NCBI GenBank assembly: GCA_045536425.1 | Contig: JAZSNN010000015.1 | Coordinates: 62,001-126,000, forward strand | From: UBA11540 sp045536425 | Lineage (GTDB): Bacteria > Bacillota > Clostridia > Oscillospirales > Ruminococcaceae | DNA: 64,000 nucleotides | Direction: 5' to 3' | In this document: piece after piece, positions 1 through 7,070 of the stretch | How positions within the stretch are numbered: the first letter of the stretch is position 1 | How the letters are laid out: the number at the start of each line of letters is the position of its first letter | The notes under the pieces: model-generated | What the model was told of the DNA's origin: nothing | What the model saw: only the letters and a program-made list of their open reading frames with translations | Database searches by the model: none | Position numbers and translations under genes: made by a program

Positions 1-1
1 A

Positions 2-976
2 ATCGGCGCACAGCCTTTCAGAGCTAAGCAGATATATTCGTGGCTGCATCAAAGAAAAGTAGCCGATTTCAACCAAATGACAGATTTGTCGCTTGATTTG
101 AGAGAAAAACTAAAGGAAAATTACTACATAAACCGTCTAGAGATTAGAAGAAAACTCGTCTCAAAACTTGATGGTACTGTCAAATATTTATTTGAATTAA
201 AGGACTCTGAATGTATAGAGAGTGTGGTAATGCGCTATAATCACGGTAATACTATCTGCATTTCTTCGCAGGTTGGTTGCCGTATGGGATGCAAGTTTTG
301 TGCTTCCACAATAGGTGGCAAGGTTCGCGATCTGACCGCTGCAGAGATGCTTGATCAGATCAATACTGCAGAGCAGGACCTGGGAGAAAGTATCAGCAAC
401 GTGGTTATGATGGGAATCGGAGAACCGCTGGATAATTTTGATAACGTAATTAACTTTTTGACTATTCTTTCTTCTAAAGAAGGATATAATAAAAGTTTAA
501 GACATTTATCGTTGTCAACTTGCGGAGTTTGTGATAAAATAGATGCATTAGCTGATAAAAAATTACAATTGACACTGTCTATATCTCTACATGCTCCTAA
601 TGACGAGATTAGAAATAAAATTATGCCCGTAAACCACAAATGGAGTGTTCACGAATTGATTTCTACCTGCAAACGATATATCCAGAAGACAGGTCGAAGA
701 ATATCGTTTGAGTATACTATGATTCACGGGGTTAATGACAGCGACGATTGTGCAAGGCAACTAGCATCTCTTTTAGAGGGAATGATATGTCACGTAAATC
801 TCATTCCTGTAAATGAGGTTAGCGAAACGACGTTTACTAAGAGTGAAAAAGCTAGGATTATTAGTTTTAGCAATATTTTAAACAGCAAGGGCGTAACAAC
901 CACTGTGCGGCGAAAGCTCGGCGCCGATATTGAAGCAGCGTGTGGCCAGTTGAGAAGAAACGAGACGAGAGACTAA
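2..976 (+). CDS. rlmN: 23S rRNA (adenine-2503-C2)-methyltransferase RlmN (5' truncated)
   Basis: Radical-SAM methyltransferase that methylates A2503 of 23S rRNA and, in this family, also tRNA A37. The frame is open from base 2 and reads IGAQPFRAKQIYSWLHQRK before the first ATG at 77. This is the conserved RlmN N-terminal region, so the gene begins left of the window and 77 is not the start. The radical-SAM cluster motif CRMGCKFC lies at about bases 278-301. GIGEPLDN follows, and the second catalytic cysteine sits in the C-terminal AACGQLR. It lies 35 nt upstream of prpC, the usual Firmicutes order rlmN-prpC-prkC. Identification is firm; only the N terminus is missing. Confidence 0.95.
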   Translation: MGAQPFRAKQIYSWLHQRKVADFNQMTDLSLDLREKLKENYYINRLEIRRKLVSKLDGTVKYLFELKDSECIESVVMRYNHGNTICISSQVGCRMGCKFCASTIGGKVRDLTAAEMLDQINTAEQDLGESISNVVMMGIGEPLDNFDNVINFLTILSSKEGYNKSLRHLSLSTCGVCDKIDALADKKLQLTLSISLHAPNDEIRNKIMPVNHKWSVHELISTCKRYIQKTGRRISFEYTMIHGVNDSDDCARQLASLLEGMICHVNLIPVNEVSETTFTKSEKARIISFSNILNSKGVTTTVRRKLGADIEAACGQLRRNETRD

Positions 977-1011
977 CACTTTAATCGATTTTTTCGGTTA
1001 GGAGGACATTT

Positions 1012-1749
1012 ATGATAGATGCAGCAGGAAAAAGTGATATAGGTAGAGTCCGTACCACGAATCAAGATGCATACCATATCGGTAAGATTTCAACCGATAT
1101 GGCTTGGTCTGTTGTTTGTGACGGTATGGGCGGTGCAAACGGCGGCAATGTCGCAAGTCTTGTAGCGGTGGGTGCAATATCTGCCAATATGGACAGAAAC
1201 TACAACCCCGAAAAGCCTGATAGCAGTATTCACAATTTGATTACCACTGCGGTAATTAACGCAAATGCACTTGTCTATCAAAAGTCCAAGCAGAGCCCTG
1301 ATTTAGCCGGAATGGGAACTACAGTCGTACTAACCGTGATGAAAAACGATATGGCTTATATTGCGCACGTAGGTGACAGTCGAGCATATCACATAACGGA
1401 TACGCAGATCAGACAGATTACAAAAGATCACACTATGGTGCAGTACCTTATAGAAACAGGGGAACTTACACCCGAAGAAGCAAAGGAGCATCCTAAAAAG
1501 CATCTTATAACCAGAGCCGTTGGTGTAGAGGAAAACATTTCCGTTGATTATAATGAAACTGAGTTGAAAAAAGGCGATAGAATTTTGATTTGTTCTGATG
1601 GTCTTTCAAATCTCGTAAATGAAGACGAGATACAAAACGTCGTAAACAAGAACAACTCACCTGCAGATGCAATCGACCATTTGATTGAACTTGCTAACGA
1701 GCGTGGCGGTAATGACAACATAACTGTTGTTATAATGGAAAACTGCTGA
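1012..1749 (+). CDS. prpC: PP2C-family Ser/Thr protein phosphatase (PrpC/Stp)
   Basis: Metal-dependent PP2C phosphatase of 245 aa, the usual length for Firmicutes PrpC/Stp. Visible PP2C motifs are the N-terminal DIGRVRTTNQDAY, the metal-binding CDGMGGANGGNVAS, AHVGDSRAY near residue 120, CSDGLSN, and the C-terminal GGNDNITVV with its metal-ligand Asp. It reverses phosphorylation by PrkC, whose gene starts 35 nt downstream. No membrane segment is visible, so it is cytoplasmic. The start is an ATG preceded by AGGAGG. Function follows from the family and the neighbouring kinase gene. Confidence 0.95.
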   Translation: MIDAAGKSDIGRVRTTNQDAYHIGKISTDMAWSVVCDGMGGANGGNVASLVAVGAISANMDRNYNPEKPDSSIHNLITTAVINANALVYQKSKQSPDLAGMGTTVVLTVMKNDMAYIAHVGDSRAYHITDTQIRQITKDHTMVQYLIETGELTPEEAKEHPKKHLITRAVGVEENISVDYNETELKKGDRILICSDGLSNLVNEDEIQNVVNKNNSPADAIDHLIELANERGGNDNITVVIMENC

Positions 1750-1784
1750 AACTCACAACTTTTAATTCAGGAGTGAATACCTAG

Positions 1785-3740
1785 ATGGATAAATATATAG
1801 GCAAAAAGCTTGACGGCCGTTATGAGATTAAAGAGCTCATCGGCGTTGGCGGTATGGCTAATGTTTATAAAGCGTATGATGCTATTGAAGAACGCACTGT
1901 TGCAGTGAAAATCCTGCGCGATGAATTTTTGACAAACGAGGAGTTCTTGCGTAGATTCAAAAACGAATCGAAGGCTATATCTGTGCTTTCTCATCAAAAC
2001 ATAGTAAAGATACACGACGTTAGTTTCAGCGATAAGGTCCATTCGATTGTTATGGAGTATATCGATGGAATTACGCTAAAGGATTATATAGAGCAACAGA
2101 AGGTTTTGAATTGGAAAGAAACAGTCCACTTTACAATTCAAATTTTGCGTGCACTTCAACACGCTCACGATAAGGGCATTATTCACCGTGATATCAAGCC
2201 CCAAAACGTAATGCTGCTTCAAGACGGAACGATTAAGGTTACCGATTTTGGTATCGCTCGTTTTACCAGAAGTGAAACAAGAACTATTACCGATAAGGCT
2301 ATCGGTTCTGTTCATTATATCAGCCCCGAACAAGCATACGGAAAGCCCGTTGACGGTCGAAGCGACATATATTCTGTAGGAATCGTGCTTTATGAAATGC
2401 TTACGGGTCGTTTACCGTTTGAGGCGGATTCTCCAGTATCTGTTGCTCTTCAGCAGATTCAGGTGAACGCTGTAAAACCCAGAGAGGTTAATCCCGATAT
2501 ACCGATAGGTCTTGAACAGATAACACTCAAGGCAATGGAGAAGGATATTGACAGACGTTTTCACTCAGCTGCTGAGATGCTCAGATATCTCGAGGAGTTC
2601 AAAAAGAACACCGACGTCAGCTTTGACAGCCTTACCATAGGAACCGCTGCGGATTCTTATAAGGTCGGCGAAAAGAGCAAAGAGAAACCCAAAACTGAAA
2701 AAACTGCACCGAAGGCAAAGAAAAAGGTTGCCAGAACCCAAACGAAATCTCCCGCTATGTCTATCATTTCGGGAGTTGCCACCGGTTTTATAATCTCTGC
2801 ATTTTTGTTCGTCGTTGCAATGTTTGTAGTGGCTAACCCCTTTGCGACGGTTGAAACCATCAAAACTCCTAACTTTGATAAAATGACGCTTTCAGAAGCA
2901 CAGGCGTTGTATCCTGATCTTACCTTCTACATTGAGGAGGAAACCTTCTATGCCGGATACAACGAAGGCGAAATCTATTACCAAAAACCTGCACCCGATA
3001 AAAGCATCAAGGCAAACACTACTATAAACGTAAAGGTTAGCCTCGGCACACAGGTTATGCGAATTCCCGATTTGTATGGCGAGGACGGCACCATTGCTGT
3101 AAATATGCTCAAGTCATACGGTTTTAAGGTTACCGAGATAAGAGATTTCAGCAATACTGTTGCTGAAAATCTAGTAATAAAGACCGTTCCTGCAAAGCTT
3201 CAGGAGGCTGCACTTGGAAGTACTGTTCAGGTTTATATCAGTATGGGCTCAAATCAATTACCCGTCACTGTTCCTGATATAACAGGCAAAACTATACAAG
3301 AAGCGACCGAAATTCTAACTGCCAACGGACTTGAAATCGGAACAATTACTCCCGTGCAGAGCAGCAGACCTGTCGGTACTATAATAATGCAGAGTCCTAT
3401 GGAAAGCTCCAGTGTAGCTCCGGGAACCCGCGTAGACGTCAACGTTAGTAGCGGAAACGGAACATCGCTTCAAAATTCCATTCAGCTTCCTATAACATTA
3501 CCAACAACTCTTACATCGGCTGTAACAGTAGAGGCAATAATGGATGGCGTAATTATTGATAGCGAAACACTTATTCCATCTGACGCAAAGACTTGGCAAC
3601 CCGTGTTTGAAGGAACCGGTGCAATGAGAGTGAAAATTATGATTGATGGCAAGCTTTATCAAGAGTACCTGCTTGACTTCGCAACGGGATATTATATGCT
3701 TGATATTGATAATTCCGATTCTTTTGTATCACGCGATTAA
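1785..3740 (+). CDS. prkC: PASTA-domain Ser/Thr protein kinase (PrkC/StkP)
   Basis: Membrane receptor kinase of 651 aa. The kinase domain (about 13-275) is intact: glycine loop GVGGMANVY, Lys42, the catalytic HRDIKPQN at 134-141 and DFG at 154-156. A Lys-rich juxtamembrane linker (about 295-325) and one membrane segment (about 326-350) follow. Three extracellular PASTA repeats (about 355-565) precede a short beta-rich tail. PASTA domains bind muropeptides and beta-lactams, and the kinase signals cell-wall state, division and spore germination in Firmicutes. It is cotranscribed with the prpC phosphatase. A strong hairpin after the stop may reduce read-through into rsgA. A degenerate relative lies at 7071-8687. 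Confidence 0.97.
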   Translation: MDKYIGKKLDGRYEIKELIGVGGMANVYKAYDAIEERTVAVKILRDEFLTNEEFLRRFKNESKAISVLSHQNIVKIHDVSFSDKVHSIVMEYIDGITLKDYIEQQKVLNWKETVHFTIQILRALQHAHDKGIIHRDIKPQNVMLLQDGTIKVTDFGIARFTRSETRTITDKAIGSVHYISPEQAYGKPVDGRSDIYSVGIVLYEMLTGRLPFEADSPVSVALQQIQVNAVKPREVNPDIPIGLEQITLKAMEKDIDRRFHSAAEMLRYLEEFKKNTDVSFDSLTIGTAADSYKVGEKSKEKPKTEKTAPKAKKKVARTQTKSPAMSIISGVATGFIISAFLFVVAMFVVANPFATVETIKTPNFDKMTLSEAQALYPDLTFYIEEETFYAGYNEGEIYYQKPAPDKSIKANTTINVKVSLGTQVMRIPDLYGEDGTIAVNMLKSYGFKVTEIRDFSNTVAENLVIKTVPAKLQEAALGSTVQVYISMGSNQLPVTVPDITGKTIQEATEILTANGLEIGTITPVQSSRPVGTIIMQSPMESSSVAPGTRVDVNVSSGNGTSLQNSIQLPITLPTTLTSAVTVEAIMDGVIIDSETLIPSDAKTWQPVFEGTGAMRVKIMIDGKLYQEYLLDFATGYYMLDIDNSDSFVSRD

Positions 3741-3744
3741 TTAT

Positions 3745-3777
3745 AAAAGGCAGAGCGATTTCTCGCTTCTGCCTTTT
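3745..3777 (+). terminator. Hairpin after prkC, possible terminator or attenuator
   Basis: Arms AAAAGGCAGAGCGA and TCGCTTCTGCCTTTT pair with one bulged base around a 4-nt loop. The U tract is short (TTTTC). It sits between prkC and rsgA and could end or partly attenuate transcription of the prp/prk part. Confidence 0.6.
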
Positions 3778-3796
3778 CACGTAAAACGGAGGAAAA

Positions 3797-4684
3797 ATGA
3801 AAGGTCGTATAACAAAGGGCGTGGGCGGTCTGTATACTGTTCACGATGGAGAAAACTTTTATGATTGTAAGGCTAGGGGAGTATTTCGCAAAGACGGAAT
3901 TACACCCTTGGTCGGTGATGTCGTAAACTTTGAAAGTGACAGTGCAAATCAATATGTAATAACTCAAATAGCTGAGCGAAAAAACAAACTTGTGCGTCCG
4001 GCCGTTGCTAATATTGATACACTTTTTATTGTTGTTTCTTCTATCGACCCTTTACCAAACACTTTTATAATCGATAAGACTATTGCAATCGCAGAATTCA
4101 AAAACATAGAGCCTGTTTTGATTATAACAAAGACCGACCTTGCGGATTTTTCTGAAATTATTGATGTTTATAGCAGTAGCGGGATAAAGATTATTGTCAC
4201 GAATATCGACAATGAAGACGGAATTTCAGAAATTATTGAATGCATAGTTGGAAAGGCTTGTAGCTTTACAGGAAATTCGGGTGTCGGAAAGTCTACCTTG
4301 CTCAATAAAATTTTTCCCGACCTTAATCTTGTAACAGGCGAAACCAGTGCGAAGCTCGGCAGGGGAAGGCACACCACCCGTCACGTTGAAATGTTTTTTA
4401 GAAATGGCGGATATGTTGCAGACACACCTGGATTTTCCGCCGTTGATATAGAACAGTATGATGTTATTTTAAAGGACGAGCTTCAGTATTGCTTTAGAGA
4501 ATTTGAAGACTATATTGGCAACTGTAAATTTACCGGTTGCTCACATATTTCCGAAAAGGGATGCGCTGTGATTGAGGCGGTAAAAAATGGGAAAATCACA
4601 CAATCCAGACACGGAAATTATGTTAAGCTGTACGACGAAGTGAAAAACATAAAGGAATGGGAGTTGTCGAAATATGGGAGATAA
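3797..4684 (+). CDS. rsgA: Small ribosomal subunit biogenesis GTPase RsgA
   Basis: Circularly permuted GTPase of 295 aa that helps late 30S maturation. An N-terminal OB-fold (about 1-65) comes first. The GTPase motifs follow in permuted order: G4-like TKTD, then P-loop GNSGVGKST, then DTPG. A C-terminal zinc motif is seen as CKFTGCSHISEKGC. The ATG is preceded by GGAGG. It overlaps thiN by 11 nt, so the two are probably translationally coupled. In Bacillus subtilis rpe lies between rsgA (cpgA) and thiN; here it is absent. Confidence 0.96.
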   Translation: MKGRITKGVGGLYTVHDGENFYDCKARGVFRKDGITPLVGDVVNFESDSANQYVITQIAERKNKLVRPAVANIDTLFIVVSSIDPLPNTFIIDKTIAIAEFKNIEPVLIITKTDLADFSEIIDVYSSSGIKIIVTNIDNEDGISEIIECIVGKACSFTGNSGVGKSTLLNKIFPDLNLVTGETSAKLGRGRHTTRHVEMFFRNGGYVADTPGFSAVDIEQYDVILKDELQYCFREFEDYIGNCKFTGCSHISEKGCAVIEAVKNGKITQSRHGNYVKLYDEVKNIKEWELSKYGR

Positions 4685-5297
4685 AAAAGCCTGTATATTC
4701 GCTTGTGGCCCCGTTTCTGACTATGAATTTATATCTTCCGTTGTGGATAAAAACGCTTTCATTTTATGTGCCGACGGTGGTTTAGAGCATTGTTTGAAAT
4801 GTGGTATATCTCCCGATGTTGTAATCGGGGATATGGATTCATATGGCGGCGAAGTGAATGAAAATATACTTATGAAATATCCTGTGGAAAAGGATGATAC
4901 AGATACTGCTTTGTGCATCAAATATGCTATAGAAAAAGGGTATAAGGAAATAGAAGTTTTTGGTGCTATCGGTGCTAGATTTGACCATAGCTTTGCTAAT
5001 GTACAGCTACTTTTATACTGCAAAGAAAAAGGTGTTAATTGCCGACTTCGTGATAAAGAAACGGTGTTTGCTGTACATAATGAGTCTGTCAAAATGAAGA
5101 TTGAAAAGGGAACAACGGTTTCTATCTTTTCCATATCTGTAAAGGCAAAAAACGTTACACTAAAAGGGCTCAAATATCCTCTTGAAAGAGCAACGTTGAA
5201 TAGTAATTTTCCTCTGGGGGTTAGCAATGTTTCGATTTCAGACGAAATTGAGATAACTGTTGAAGAGGGAACTCTTTTAGTTGTTATATCACACTGA
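4674..5297 (+). CDS. thiN: Thiamine diphosphokinase (thiamin pyrophosphokinase)
   Basis: Converts thiamine and ATP to thiamine diphosphate in the cytoplasm. At 207 aa it has the usual length. The N-terminal catalytic domain contains ADGGLEHC, PDVVIGDMDS, EKDDTDT and FGAIGARFDHSFANV, all typical of the family and forming the metal and substrate site. The C-terminal part is the beta-sandwich thiamin-binding domain. The start lies within the 3' end of rsgA, an 11-nt overlap. The order prpC-prkC-rsgA-thiN-spoVM matches other Firmicutes. Confidence 0.94.
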   Translation: MGDKKACIFACGPVSDYEFISSVVDKNAFILCADGGLEHCLKCGISPDVVIGDMDSYGGEVNENILMKYPVEKDDTDTALCIKYAIEKGYKEIEVFGAIGARFDHSFANVQLLLYCKEKGVNCRLRDKETVFAVHNESVKMKIEKGTTVSIFSISVKAKNVTLKGLKYPLERATLNSNFPLGVSNVSISDEIEITVEEGTLLVVISH

Positions 5298-5305
5298 CCC
5301 AGCCA

Positions 5306-5337
5306 TTTGTATATAATGAACTAAGATTATATACAAA
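5306..5337. repeat. Perfect 12-bp inverted repeat in front of the microprotein gene
   Basis: Arms TTTGTATATAAT (5306-5317) and ATTATATACAAA (5326-5337) are exact reverse complements, with an 8-nt spacer. The repeat lies after the thiN stop and ends 12 nt before the ATG of the 45-aa ORF. It is too AT-rich and lacks a U tract for a terminator. An operator, or a promoter overlapping one, is more likely; this is inference. Confidence 0.6.
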
Positions 5338-5349
5338 GTGGGTGAGGCT

Positions 5350-5487
5350 ATGAGACGTAGAAACAATCTGCCTTCATTGTGCATTTTGGGATTTATACTC
5401 GGCGTTTTGTTTACTTGTCTTGTGCCGATACGGGTTATCTTGTTTGCGGCAATTTTTGTTGTGGTTATCTGCTGTTGCTGTCATTGA
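5350..5487 (+). CDS. 45-aa Cys-terminated membrane microprotein (hypothetical)
   Basis: Small ORF of 45 codons with an ATG preceded by GGGTGAGG. It encodes a basic start (MRRRNN), then one long or two short hydrophobic segments (about 9-43) broken by PIR at 26-28, and ends in four cysteines plus His (CCCCH). I do not recognise a named family. It lies between thiN and spoVM and directly follows a perfect inverted repeat. Membrane location is predicted from hydrophobicity; a role linked to sporulation is only a guess from the neighbour. It could be a spurious ORF, but the SD, spacing and composition argue for a real gene. Confidence 0.6.
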   Translation: MRRRNNLPSLCILGFILGVLFTCLVPIRVILFAAIFVVVICCCCH

Positions 5488-5520
5488 TAATCTCCCGCTT
5501 AAAATATAGGGGGAGTTTTC

Positions 5521-5604
5521 TTGAAAATCGTCGTTGTAAAGAGTCCCAAAATCCTGGCGGGTATATTAAAACTAATGTTTGGAATTAAAAAAGAGAATAT
5601 ATAA
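5521..5604 (+). CDS. spoVM: Stage V sporulation protein SpoVM
   Basis: A 27-codon gene with a TTG start preceded by GGGGGAG, encoding an amphipathic peptide beginning MKIVVVKSPKILAGILK. It matches the SpoVM pattern (Bacillus subtilis MKFYTIKLPKFLGGIVR): same length, Pro at position 9, and a Gly-Ile pair followed by a basic helix. SpoVM is a curvature-sensing peptide that marks the forespore outer membrane and anchors SpoIVA for coat assembly and cortex formation. The position after prkC-rsgA-thiN is the conserved one. A CTCCC at 5492-5496 could pair with the SD. A terminator follows directly. Confidence 0.88.
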   Translation: MKIVVVKSPKILAGILKLMFGIKKENI

Positions 5605-5637
5605 AAAACGACCTGCGCTAAAACGCAGGTCGTTTTT
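5604..5637. terminator. Bidirectional terminator between spoVM and metK
   Basis: Perfect 14-bp arms AAAAACGACCTGCG and CGCAGGTCGTTTTT around a 6-nt loop. T runs on both strands fit termination of spoVM (+) and metK (-). Confidence 0.9.
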
Positions 5638-5664
5638 ACTGAAATAATCAAATTTAGATGACTT

Positions 5665-6846
5665 TTACCTAGCAAAGTATGCCTTTATGTCATCGACTCT
5701 GTCTGTCTTTTCCCAAAGAACACCAAGGTCTTCGCGACCCATATGACCATATGCGGCAAGGTTGCGGTAGATGGGTTTTCTAAGGTCAAATTTGCGGATG
5801 ATTTCTGTAGGTCTCAGATCAAAGAGCTTGTCAACCATATCTGAGAGGGCAGAATCACTGACTTTTCCAGTTCCAAAGGTATCAACCATTACAGATACGG
5901 GTTTTGCAACTCCAATAGCGTATGCTATCTGTATCTCACATCTCTTTGCAAATCCGGATGCTACGATGTTTTTAGCAATATGTCGTGCGGCATATGCTGC
6001 AGAACGGTCAACCTTTGTCGGATCCTTTCCGCTGAAAGCACCGCCTCCATGACTTGAATAACCACCGTATGTATCTACGATAATTTTACGTCCTGTAAGA
6101 CCGCTGTCGCCCTGAGGTCCACCAACCACAAATCTTCCTGTGGGATTGATGTAGATTTTTGTATTAGCGTCTATAAGCTTTGCATCAACAATAGGAAGAA
6201 TAACGTGCTTTTTGATATCCTCGCGGATCGTTTCCATATCTACGTCTTCGGAATGCTGCGAAGATACAACAATTGTATCAACACGTACAGGAACGTTGTT
6301 TTCATCATACTCAATAGTTACCTGAGTTTTTCCATCGGGTCTGAGATAGGGAAGAGTGCCGTTTTTTCTAACTGCGGTGAGTTGTTTGGAAAGTTTGTGA
6401 GCAAGGGAAATAGGAAGGGGCATAAGCTCCTCGGTTTCGTCACAAGCGTAGCCGAACATCATACCTTGGTCGCCCGCACCGTTTTGTTCTTCGTCAGATC
6501 CCTCTTTGTCCTCAAATGATTTATCGACGCCCATAGCGATATCACCCGATTGCTCGTCAATAGAGGTGATTACCGCACAAGTAGAAGCATCAAAGCCATA
6601 TTTTGCACGAACATATCCGATATCCGTAACAACTTCTCTTGCAACCTTGGGAATATCAACATAGCAGGATGTCGTGATCTCACCCATAATGTTTATAAGA
6701 CCTGTTGTAACAGTAGTTTCACAAGCTACTCTCGCCATTGGATCTTGCGCTATAATAGCATCGAGAACAGCGTCGGAAATCTGATCACAGATTTTATCGG
6801 GGTGTCCTTCGGTAACGGATTCAGATGTAAAAAGTCGATTAGCCAT
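5665..6846 (-). CDS. metK: S-adenosylmethionine synthetase MetK
   Basis: Makes S-adenosylmethionine from ATP and methionine; a cytoplasmic homotetramer in this family. The 393-aa reading uses the ATG at 6846, preceded by AGGAGA. A 13-residue upstream extension would run into the riboswitch terminator and is rejected. Family motifs are SESVTEGHPDKICDQISD near the N terminus, GAGDQGMMFGYA, and the P-loop-like GGGAFSGKDPTKVDRS. Expression is controlled by a SAM-I riboswitch with terminator directly upstream, giving end-product feedback. Confidence 0.97.
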   Translation of the reverse strand: MANRLFTSESVTEGHPDKICDQISDAVLDAIIAQDPMARVACETTVTTGLINIMGEITTSCYVDIPKVAREVVTDIGYVRAKYGFDASTCAVITSIDEQSGDIAMGVDKSFEDKEGSDEEQNGAGDQGMMFGYACDETEELMPLPISLAHKLSKQLTAVRKNGTLPYLRPDGKTQVTIEYDENNVPVRVDTIVVSSQHSEDVDMETIREDIKKHVILPIVDAKLIDANTKIYINPTGRFVVGGPQGDSGLTGRKIIVDTYGGYSSHGGGAFSGKDPTKVDRSAAYAARHIAKNIVASGFAKRCEIQIAYAIGVAKPVSVMVDTFGTGKVSDSALSDMVDKLFDLRPTEIIRKFDLRKPIYRNLAAYGHMGREDLGVLWEKTDRVDDIKAYFAR

Positions 6847-6875
6847 AATTAAATTCTCCTTTACTGATTCTAACA

Positions 6876-6904
6876 ATAAAAACACGCTCGTCGAAACGAG
6901 CGTG
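6876..6904 (-). terminator. Intrinsic terminator of the SAM-I riboswitch
   Basis: On the minus strand CACGCTCGT-TTCG-ACGAGCGTG (9-bp stem) is followed by TTTTTATTG. It lies between the aptamer and the metK start and is the expected expression platform, forming when SAM is bound. Confidence 0.9.
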
Positions 6905-6920
6905 TGATAATTGTATTTAT

Positions 6921-7018
6921 TATCCTCATCTCTCGTTTAATACGCAGGATTTGGCACCTTGCAGTTGCAGGTTGCCGGACTTCAAAGGGCCTGTCCCTCA
7001 GTCACTCTTGATAAGGTA
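6921..7018 (-). promoter_or_regulatory. SAM-I riboswitch (S-box) upstream of metK
   Basis: The reverse complement carries the S-box consensus in order: CTTATCAAGAGTGACTGAGG, GGGACAGGCCC, GAAGTCCGGCAACC, AAGGTGCCAAATCCTGC and a 3' GAGAGATGAGGATA closing P1. It senses SAM and turns metK off through the adjacent terminator. Identification is from conserved sequence blocks; no folding was run. Confidence 0.95.
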
Positions 7019-7035
7019 TTAAATTTTCCTTGTAT

Positions 7036-7064
7036 ATTCTAATACAAACAATTCAAAAAGTCAA
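7036..7064 (-). promoter_or_regulatory. SigA-type promoter of the metK riboswitch transcript
   Basis: On the minus strand -35 TTGACT (7064-7059), 17-bp spacer, -10 TAGAAT (7041-7036). Transcription would start a few bases before the S-box. Confidence 0.75.
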
Positions 7065-7070
7065 CACTAA

